This document shows, piece after piece, positions 1-5,890 of a DNA stretch of 64,000 nucleotides. A model generated the notes under the pieces. That model saw nothing but the letters and a program-made list of their open reading frames with translations, made no database searches and was not told the origin of the DNA. The stretch comes from Janthinobacterium sp. CG3 (GTDB lineage: Bacteria > Pseudomonadota > Gammaproteobacteria > Burkholderiales > Burkholderiaceae_D), in contig NZ_KB467824.1 of NCBI RefSeq assembly GCF_000344615.1, positions 2,723,963 through 2,787,962 on the forward strand, read 5' to 3'. The translations under genes were made by a program, and so were the position numbers. Position 1 is the first letter of the stretch, and every line of letters begins with the position of its first letter.

Positions 1-1871
1 GCAACAAACTGCCGGAGCAGCAGAAAAGCTGGCGCGACTACCTGCCGTGGCCGCACCTGGTGGCGCGCGACGTCCACGTCGGCAACCCGGTCTCGATGAC
101 GGCCGACAAGAAGGCGCCGCTGCCGGCCGACATGGCCAGCGTCAGCGAATTCTCCTTTTCGCTGAACCCGCTGGCGCTGCTCGACAAGACCATCTCGATT
201 CCGCTGCTGCGTTTCGCCGAGCCGGTGGTGCTGCTGCAGCGCCGCGCGGACGGCCAAAACAACTGGACCTTTAGCAAGCAAGACAAGCCGTCGCCGTGGC
301 GGCTGGACCTCGAGCGCGTGGTCTTTTCCAAGGGCCGCGTGCATCTTGTCGACGCGCAACGGCGCGCCGACGTCAGCGCCGACGTCGACACCATCAACGC
401 CGACCCGGCCTATGGCGTGGCCTGGAAGCTGGCCGGCACCTTTAACGGCGAGCGCGTCAGCGGCAACGGCAAGGCCGGCGCCGTGTTGTCGCTGCGCCAG
501 CAAACCGCGCCCTACCCGATCGCCGCCGACGTCAAGGTCGGCAGCACCAGCATCGCCGTCGAGGGCACGCTGACCAAGCCGACCGAATTGGCCGCGCTCG
601 ATATGCGCCTGAAGCTGTCCGGCGCCAGCATGGCCCGCCTGTACCCTTTGATCGGCGTGGTGCTGCCGGAAACGCCGCGCTTCTCGACCGAGGGCCACCT
701 CAGCGGTACGCTGGGCCAGCTGGGCGGGCGCTGGGTCTACGACAAATTCAGCGGCAAGGTGGGCGCCAGCGACATCGCCGGCAAGCTGACGTTCGAGGCG
801 AAGCGCCCGCGCAGCATGCTAAGCGGCGAGGTCAGCTCGCGCCTGCTGCAATTTAGCGACCTCGGCCCGCTGATCGGCGCCGACTCGAACGCCAGCAAGG
901 CCGCCCGCGGCGTCGACGCGAAGCAGCCGGCGGGCAAGGTGTTGCCGGTCGAGCCGTTCAAGACCGAACGCTGGACCAGCGTCGACGCCGACGTCAGCTA
1001 CCGCGCCGAGAAGATTACGCGCGACAAGGATTTGCCGATCAACAAGCTCAACACCCACCTGCTGATGAAAGACGGCGTGCTGTCGCTGGTCCCGCTCAAC
1101 TTCGACATCGCCGGCGGTACGCTGAGCTCGGAGATCAAGCTCGACGGCAGCGGCAAGGTCAACCCGAACGCCATCCGCGCCGAACTGAAGGCTACCGCGC
1201 GCCACCTGAAACTGCAGCAACTGTTTCCGCAATTTAAGGTGGCCCAGGCCAGCATGGGCGAAATCAACGGCGACGCCAAGCTCTCGGCCACCGGCAACTC
1301 CGTGGCCGGCATGCTGGGCGCGTCGAACGGCGAGATCAAGACGCTGATCAACCAGGGCACGATCAGCAAGTTGCTGCTCGAAGAGATGGGCCTGAACATC
1401 GGCAACGTCGTGCTGGCGCGCCTGTTCGGCGACAAACAGGTCAAGCTCAACTGCATGGCCACCGATTTCGTCGTCACCAAGGGCTTGATGCAAACGCGCA
1501 GCTTCATCGTCGACACCGAGGAGGCGATTCTCGACGTCAGCGGCACCGTCAACCTGGCCGACGAGCGGCTCGACCTGACGCTGCGCCCGCAGAGCAAGGG
1601 CTTGCGCGTGTTCTCGCTGCGCGCGCCGCTGTACGTGCGCGGCAGCTTCAGCAAGCCCGACGTCAGCGTCGACAAGGGCGTGCTGGCGATGCGCGCCGGC
1701 GGCGCGCTGGCGCTGGCGGCGCTGGCGCCGGCGGCCGCGCTGCTGCCCCTGATCAACGCCGGCCCCGGCGAGAACAGCGAATGCGCGGCACTGCTGGCCC
1801 AGGCCCGCGTCAAGCCGGTGGCGCCGCCGCCGGGCCAGACCATGCGCGCCAAGCCGCGCAGCGGCCGCTAA
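1..1871 (+). CDS. AsmA family protein, C-terminal part (5' end outside window)
   Basis: The frame is open from the left edge of the window, so the start codon and N-terminal membrane anchor lie upstream. About 620 residues are visible. The sequence has the repetitive beta-strand character of AsmA-type proteins: alternating short hydrophobic strands, many 'DVSG.VNLADERLDLTLRPQ' type stretches, and a late 'LRAPLYVRGSFSKPDVS' segment close to those ending AsmA C-terminal domains. A hydrophobic Ala/Leu-rich stretch (about bases 1680-1760) and a short Pro/Lys/Arg tail end the protein. AsmA-like proteins are large inner-membrane-anchored periplasmic proteins linked to outer membrane lipid homeostasis. 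The exact role of this paralogue cannot be read from sequence. Confidence 0.85.
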   Translation, partial: NKLPEQQKSWRDYLPWPHLVARDVHVGNPVSMTADKKAPLPADMASVSEFSFSLNPLALLDKTISIPLLRFAEPVVLLQRRADGQNNWTFSKQDKPSPWRLDLERVVFSKGRVHLVDAQRRADVSADVDTINADPAYGVAWKLAGTFNGERVSGNGKAGAVLSLRQQTAPYPIAADVKVGSTSIAVEGTLTKPTELAALDMRLKLSGASMARLYPLIGVVLPETPRFSTEGHLSGTLGQLGGRWVYDKFSGKVGASDIAGKLTFEAKRPRSMLSGEVSSRLLQFSDLGPLIGADSNASKAARGVDAKQPAGKVLPVEPFKTERWTSVDADVSYRAEKITRDKDLPINKLNTHLLMKDGVLSLVPLNFDIAGGTLSSEIKLDGSGKVNPNAIRAELKATARHLKLQQLFPQFKVAQASMGEINGDAKLSATGNSVAGMLGASNGEIKTLINQGTISKLLLEEMGLNIGNVVLARLFGDKQVKLNCMATDFVVTKGLMQTRSFIVDTEEAILDVSGTVNLADERLDLTLRPQSKGLRVFSLRAPLYVRGSFSKPDVSVDKGVLAMRAGGALALAALAPAAALLPLINAGPGENSECAALLAQARVKPVAPPPGQTMRAKPRSGR

Positions 1872-2016
1872 GCGGCCCGGGCGACGCTGCGCCCGCCACG
1901 CCACAACACAATCGGTGCGGCAACACTGTGTGTGCTGCCGAACAGACTCAAGCTGGGCCGCGCCCTACTCTACGTCTATCGGCGCTACTTACAGCGCTAC
2001 ACCAAGGAGCAACAAC

Positions 2017-2232
2017 ATGAAATCGATCAAACAACTGGCACTGGCAATCTCGACGGCGGCAATGGTACTTAGCCTGGGCGCCTGCGCCGGCATGTCGGCC
2101 CAGGACCGCAACACCGCCGTCGGCGCGGGCGTGGGCGCGGTGGCCGGCGCGGTGCTGACCGGCGGCAGCACCGCCGGCACGGTCGGCGGCGCGGCGGTGG
2201 GCGGCGTGATCGGCAACCAGGTCAAAAAATAA
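2017..2232 (+). CDS. Small glycine-zipper lipoprotein (OsmB-like)
   Basis: A 71-residue protein. A lipoprotein signal ends in the lipobox LGAC with Cys at about residue 22, followed by a short linker and a glycine zipper of GxxxG-like repeats (VGAGVGAVAGAVLTGG...VGGAAVGGVIGNQ) ending in KK. The start is set by the AAGGAG ribosome site at 2004-2009, 7 bases before the ATG; an upstream in-frame ATG at 1915 lacks such a site. OsmB/YmgG-type glycine-zipper lipoproteins sit in the outer membrane and are often stress-induced. It is the first of several glycine-zipper or small membrane genes in the next 4 kb. Confidence 0.8.
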   Translation: MKSIKQLALAISTAAMVLSLGACAGMSAQDRNTAVGAGVGAVAGAVLTGGSTAGTVGGAAVGGVIGNQVKK

Positions 2233-2251
2233 ACACCGGCTGGATCCGACA

Positions 2252-2289
2252 ATTGGGGCCGGGTTGCGCATGCGCAACCCGGCCCCAAT
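2252..2289. terminator. 38-bp perfect palindrome after the lipoprotein gene
   Basis: The 38 bases read identically on both strands with no mismatch, centred on GCATGC at about 2270/2271. The stem is very G+C-rich and starts 20 bases after the stop codon at 2232. There is no run of T on either side, so it is not a textbook intrinsic terminator. It could still act as a transcript 3' end stabiliser or a cruciform-forming site between the convergent lipoprotein and Crp/Fnr genes. Confidence 0.5.
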
Positions 2290-2407
2290 GCCGTCCAATG
2301 AGCGTGCCGGGGGGCGCTTGAATCAAGCGAGGGCTAAGCGCCGGCGCCAAGGCGAGAGACGCAAGCCTTCAAGTCCGGCCCGGGGGCTAGGCAATTGGTT
2401 TTAATGC

Positions 2408-3151
2408 TTACAGGAAAGCGCAATTCATGCCGCCGGCGCCGGCGTCCTTGACCAGCTCGTAGCAGCGGCAAGACACCGCCTCCAGCCCGGCCGAGTCGAG
2501 GATTTCAATGTTGCCGCGGCTGTAGGTAATCAGTTTTTGCTGTTGCAACGCGCTGGCCGCCTTGGTCACGCCGACGCGCCGCACGCCCAGCGCGTGCGCG
2601 AGGAATTCGTGGGTCAGGTGGAATTTTTCCGATTGCAGGCGGTCGCGCGTGATCAGCAGCGACCGCGCCAGCCGCGCCTCCAGCACGTGGAAGCGGCTAC
2701 ATACGGCGATCTGGATCGCCTGCGCCAGCAAGGCGTCGGTATACCGGTACAACAGCCGCTGTAGCGATTCGGTGCGGCTGAACTCGGCGCAAAAGTCGGC
2801 GCTGTCGATGCGCGCGGCGCGCCCGGCCCGCTGTACCACGGCGCGCACCTGCGCCACGCCGTGGCCCAGCGCCACCGAGGCGCCCAGCATGCCCTCGCGT
2901 CCGACCGAGCCGACTTCGAGCGTCATGCGCCCCTCCGCCACCGCCAGCAGCGAGATCAAGCTGTCGGCCGGGAAATACACATAGCGGATCGCCTGGCCCG
3001 GCTCGCACAGCACGTCGCCGACCTCGACCGTGACGGTGTCGGCCAGCCGCGTCAACTGCGCCAGGTCTTCGGCCGGCAAGCTGCCCAGCAGCCGGTTGCC
3101 GGGCGCCGTCTGGGTGCTGCCGTTGTGGCTGGTGCTCCAGGACAGGTTCAT
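2408..3151 (-). CDS. Crp/Fnr family transcriptional regulator
   Basis: A 247-residue protein with an N-terminal cyclic-nucleotide-binding-like beta-barrel (about 25-140: LCEPGQAIRYVYFP..., then GSVGREGMLGASVALG). A winged HTH follows at about 165-235 (LTHEFLAHALGVRRVGVTKAAS is the recognition region). There is no N-terminal Cys cluster, so it is not an oxygen-sensing FNR of the classical type. The frame stays open to 3472, but those 107 extra codons run through the decamer repeats at 3271-3330. I chose the ATG at 3151 because GAAGG precedes it at the right distance and it gives the family length. It is convergent with the upstream lipoprotein gene and divergent from the glycine-zipper gene at 3501. 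Confidence 0.82.
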   Translation of the reverse strand: MNLSWSTSHNGSTQTAPGNRLLGSLPAEDLAQLTRLADTVTVEVGDVLCEPGQAIRYVYFPADSLISLLAVAEGRMTLEVGSVGREGMLGASVALGHGVAQVRAVVQRAGRAARIDSADFCAEFSRTESLQRLLYRYTDALLAQAIQIAVCSRFHVLEARLARSLLITRDRLQSEKFHLTHEFLAHALGVRRVGVTKAASALQQQKLITYSRGNIEILDSAGLEAVSCRCYELVKDAGAGGMNCAFL

Positions 3152-3500
3152 GGCCAGGCCTTCAATGGCGGCCCGGCGCAGCTGGTGGCGCCGCGAGCGG
3201 GCGGGAGATAGTCTGGGAAGCTCATTGATACGCGTGCCTTTTCGACTGGTATAGATCTGAATCCTGGTGCGTCTGAATCTGTCTGAATATGTCTGAATCT
3301 GTCTGAATCTGTGTGAATCTGTGTGAATTCGCCTGGGCTTGTCCCCGGTATTCGCAGCAGCAAGGCTAGCGTAGCGGCAAACATTTTCCATGTATGTACG
3401 GTGACGCACGGAAGCGCCCGACGCAAAAAGGCAAAATGGTTCCGTCAAACAATTTTCAATGCTGCACCTCATTCACAAAACCAATAAAAGGGAACACACC
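3152..3500. other. 349-bp divergent intergenic region
   Basis: It separates the Crp/Fnr gene (leftward) from the glycine-zipper gene (rightward). Besides the decamer array, the part from 3331 to 3490 has lower G+C and should carry the promoter of the rightward gene. No near-consensus promoter stands out. Confidence 0.5.
3271..3330. repeat. Six tandem 10-bp repeats upstream of the Crp/Fnr gene
   Basis: Six consecutive decamers with consensus GTCTGAATCT: copies 1, 3 and 4 are exact, copy 2 ends in AT, copies 5 and 6 start with GTG, and copy 6 ends in TTC. A further partial copy (ATCTGAATCC) lies at 3255-3264. The unit is one helical turn long. The array sits 120-180 bases upstream of the Crp/Fnr start and within the shared region with the divergent gene at 3501. 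It may be a multi-site operator or a slippage-prone simple repeat. Confidence 0.85.
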
Positions 3501-4160
3501 ATGAACACACCTAACCACACCACGCACAAATCGCCGATGCATCCGATGATGATGGCCGCGGCCGTCGCCGTCGTGCTGTTCTGCGCCGTCGGCACCGCCG
3601 CCGTCATGGGCTGGCTGCCGTCTTCGATCGGCGGCAACAACGCCCAGCGGGAAATTGCCGCGCAGACCGCGCTGGCCGAGAAGGAAGCGCAGGAAGAAAA
3701 GGACGAAAAAGCGGATAAAGCCCGCCATACCAAGCACAGCACCTCATCCAACACCGCCAACACCTCGCACCCGGCGCCGGTGCGCCACCAGCCGGCCCCG
3801 GCCCCCGCCCCGGCGCGCAGCGTGTGTAACAACTGCGGCGTGATCGAGTCGGTGCGCGAAATTAAAACCCGCGCCGAAGGCAGCGGCGTCGGCGCGGCCG
3901 GCGGCGCCGTGCTCGGCGGCTTGCTGGGCAACCAGGTTGGCGGCGGCCACGGCCGCCAGCTCGCCACCGTCGCCGGCGCCATCGGCGGCGCGGTCGCCGG
4001 CAACCAGATCGAGGGCCACGTCAAGGCCAGCACCAGCTATGACGTGACGGTGCGCATGGAAAACGGCGAGAGCCGCGTGATCCACCAGAACTCGCAACCA
4101 AACTGGAGCACCGGCTCTCAGGTCCGCATCGTCGACGGCGCGATCCGCTCGAACGACTAA
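3501..4160 (+). CDS. Membrane-anchored glycine-zipper 2TM domain protein
   Basis: A 219-residue protein. Residues 15-38 form a hydrophobic anchor (MMMAAAVAVVLFCAVGTAAV). A highly charged, probably coiled-coil stretch follows at 50-75 (AEKEAQEEKDEKADKAR), then a Ser/Thr/Pro-rich linker with a PAPAPAPA run. The C-terminal half is a Rick_17kDa-like glycine zipper (GVGAAGGAVLGGLLGNQVGG...GAIGGAVAGNQIEGH) followed by a compact beta domain (YDVTVRMENGESRVIHQ). The start is set by an AAAAGGGA site before the ATG; a second ATG at 3459 lacks one. A strong terminator follows the stop codon. Its role is probably structural in the envelope; nothing enzymatic is seen. Confidence 0.8.
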   Translation: MNTPNHTTHKSPMHPMMMAAAVAVVLFCAVGTAAVMGWLPSSIGGNNAQREIAAQTALAEKEAQEEKDEKADKARHTKHSTSSNTANTSHPAPVRHQPAPAPAPARSVCNNCGVIESVREIKTRAEGSGVGAAGGAVLGGLLGNQVGGGHGRQLATVAGAIGGAVAGNQIEGHVKASTSYDVTVRMENGESRVIHQNSQPNWSTGSQVRIVDGAIRSND

Positions 4161-4181
4161 GCGGCGCCCCGGTCCTTCAAC

Positions 4182-4215
4182 AACGCCCCGCGGTCCGCCG
4201 CGGGGCGTTTTCATT
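4182..4215 (+). terminator. Intrinsic terminator after the glycine-zipper gene
   Basis: A perfect 12-bp stem (arms 4182-4193 and 4198-4209, AACGCCCCGCGG and its complement) encloses a TCCG loop. The right arm runs into TTTTCATTTT. It lies 21 bases after the stop codon at 4160. Confidence 0.9.
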
Positions 4216-4313
4216 TTGATAATGTGCGCCAACGAACAGATCAGCGCGGCGGCAACCGCGACAATCGCCGCAAGGCCCGACAACCATGACGGCCACTCCC
4301 ACAAAAGGCGCGT

Positions 4314-4556
4314 ATGAACAAATTGATCTGGGTCGGCATCATTGGCGGCGGCGTACTGGCCACGGCGGCGGGTTTTGGCGCGCTCGATCCGGCCCCGGCC
4401 GGCGTCGACGGCGCGCCGGCGGCGCCGGCGCTGGCGGCGCTGTTGCTGCTCACCGGCGGCATGGCCGGCTGCCTGGCCGGCGTGCTCGGCCTGACCGGGC
4501 TGATGGGCTGGATCCCCGGACTGGAAACGGCCGCCGCGCCCGCGCCCGCCGAATAA
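4314..4556 (+). CDS. Small hydrophobic membrane protein of unknown function
   Basis: An 80-residue protein with two probable membrane segments (about 4-22 and 40-66) joined by an Ala/Pro-rich loop, and an Ala/Pro tail. Both segments are rich in small residues (GGGVLATAAGFGAL; GGMAGCLAGVLGLTGLMG). A weak AAGGCG site precedes the ATG. No family is recognised. It shares composition with the surrounding envelope genes, which supports it being real, but a non-coding G+C-rich stretch could mimic this composition. Confidence 0.5.
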   Translation: MNKLIWVGIIGGGVLATAAGFGALDPAPAGVDGAPAAPALAALLLLTGGMAGCLAGVLGLTGLMGWIPGLETAAAPAPAE

Positions 4557-4740
4557 TTGCAGAAATATATCGCTGTGTACGCCAGCGAACAGATAAGCGC
4601 CGCGCCGAAGCCCACAATGGCTCCACGATATCAAGTGCGCCAGCCGGGGCATAGGATAGGAAGCCGGTGGCAGGCTGGAATGGGCAGGACAAGCCTACCG
4701 CGGCCACCATCAAAGCACACAAATACTCTGAGGAAATATC

Positions 4741-4887
4741 ATGCTCTATACAATCGCCGTCGTTCTACTCATCCTGTGGCTGCTGGGCCTGGTCACTTCC
4801 TATACCATCGGTGGCTTCATCCATATCCTGTTGGTCGTTGCGGTTATCATGGTGCTGCTGCGCCTCATTAGCGGGCGCGGCCTATAG
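4741..4887 (+). CDS. Lmo0937-family small membrane protein
   Basis: A 48-residue protein that is almost entirely two hydrophobic helices (MLYTIAVVLLILWLLGLVTS, then IHILLVVAVIMVLLRLI) with a short GGF turn and a polar RGL tail. This is the pattern of the Lmo0937/DUF5670 family of tiny two-helix membrane proteins, which are common next to stress and envelope genes. A GAGGA ribosome site lies a few bases before the ATG. The codon use is less G+C-rich than that of its neighbours. Confidence 0.8.
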   Translation: MLYTIAVVLLILWLLGLVTSYTIGGFIHILLVVAVIMVLLRLISGRGL

Positions 4888-4988
4888 ACTGGGCCGGCGG
4901 GCCGCGGCCCGCCCGTATATTCGACGGCGACACGCGCAATGGCGCGCGGCGCCGTTCTAGCGTTTCCAACACCCCCAAGGACAATTCC

Positions 4989-5669
4989 ATGAAACAACTG
5001 AACACCAGCAAAATCGGCAAAACCCTGATCGCCGCCATCGCCCTGGCCCTGACCGTTTCCGGCTGCGCCGACATGTCGGCCACCCAGCAAGGCACCGCCA
5101 CCGGCGCCGGCGTTGGCGCCGGCCTGGGCGCGCTGATCGGCGCGTCCACCGGCGGCGGCGGCGGCAAGCGCGCCGCCACCGGCGGCGCGATCGGCGCCGC
5201 CGCCGGCGCCATCGTCGGCAACATCTGGTCGAATAAAATGGAAAACCAGCGCCGCACGATGGAGCAGGCCACCCGCGGCACCGGCGTGCAAGTGTCGCAG
5301 ACCGCCGACAATCGCCTGAAAATGGACATTCCTAGCGACGTGTCGTTCGACACCAACCGCTCCGACATCAAGTCCAACTTCCGCCCGATTCTGGACCGCT
5401 TCGCCGCCACGCTGAACGAAAACCCGGCCTCGACCGTGAGCATCGTCGGCCATACCGACAGCACCGGCAGCGACTCGATCAACCTGCCTTTGTCGATGGA
5501 CCGCGCGTCTCATACCCGCGACTATCTGGCCCAGCGCGGCGTGTCGCCGACCCGGGTTGTGGTGGAAGGCCGCGGCGCCCGCGAGCCGGTCGCCTCGAAC
5601 GACGACAACGCCAGCCGCGCCCGCAATCGCCGCGTTGAAATCTACGTCGCTGAAATGGCGCCGCGCTAA
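4989..5669 (+). CDS. OmpA-family lipoprotein with glycine zipper (YiaD-like)
   Basis: A 226-residue protein. The lipoprotein signal ends at VSGC (Cys about residue 27). A glycine zipper follows (about 37-80, GAGVGAGLGALIGAS...GGAIGAAAGAIVGN), then a C-terminal OmpA peptidoglycan-binding domain (about 110-222) with the standard motifs VSFDTNRSDI, GHTDSTGSDSINLPLS, and RVVVEGRGAREPVASN followed by NRRVEI. The protein would tether the outer membrane to peptidoglycan. An AAGGA site precedes the ATG. A strong terminator follows, so the gene probably ends its transcript. Confidence 0.92.
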   Translation: MKQLNTSKIGKTLIAAIALALTVSGCADMSATQQGTATGAGVGAGLGALIGASTGGGGGKRAATGGAIGAAAGAIVGNIWSNKMENQRRTMEQATRGTGVQVSQTADNRLKMDIPSDVSFDTNRSDIKSNFRPILDRFAATLNENPASTVSIVGHTDSTGSDSINLPLSMDRASHTRDYLAQRGVSPTRVVVEGRGAREPVASNDDNASRARNRRVEIYVAEMAPR

Positions 5670-5686
5670 TACTGCGGCCGCATGAC

Positions 5687-5733
5687 AAAACGCCGCCAGG
5701 CCGGATTCGCATCCGGGCTGGCGGCGTTTTTTT
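5687..5733 (+). terminator. Intrinsic terminator after the OmpA-family gene
   Basis: The 13-bp stem arms AAAACGCCGCCAG (5687-5699) and CTGGCGGCGTTTT (5718-5730) enclose an 18-base loop region. The 3' arm runs into seven T. The A-run on the left arm could also let it work for leftward transcripts from the M16 gene. Confidence 0.9.
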
Positions 5734-5754
5734 CGTTCGCGCGGTTTTTTTTCA

Positions 5755-5860
5755 TAGGTCGGGTTAGCCGGAACGGCGCCACCCGACCGGGTTGGCCCGG
5801 AGCAGCGGGTCTCGCTTAGGCCAACATGGTCGGATTACGCGTGCCGCTCATCCGACCTAC
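5755..5860. repeat. Dispersed palindromic repeat (REP-like), copy 1
   Basis: A 106-bp unit with inverted ends (TAGGTCGG at 5755 and CCGACCTA near 5852-5859) and the inner core GGGTTAGCCGGAACGGCG. The same core recurs at 52651 inside a MITE-like element, and a partial copy is at 42350. It lies between two convergent genes, as such repeats usually do. Confidence 0.65.
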
Positions 5861-5890
5861 GCCACGCCAACTGAATGCCAGCTCCGCGCC

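Noticed and set aside
3271..3330. CRISPR array
   Set aside because: The units are 10 bp, directly adjacent and without spacers. No cas gene is present in the window.
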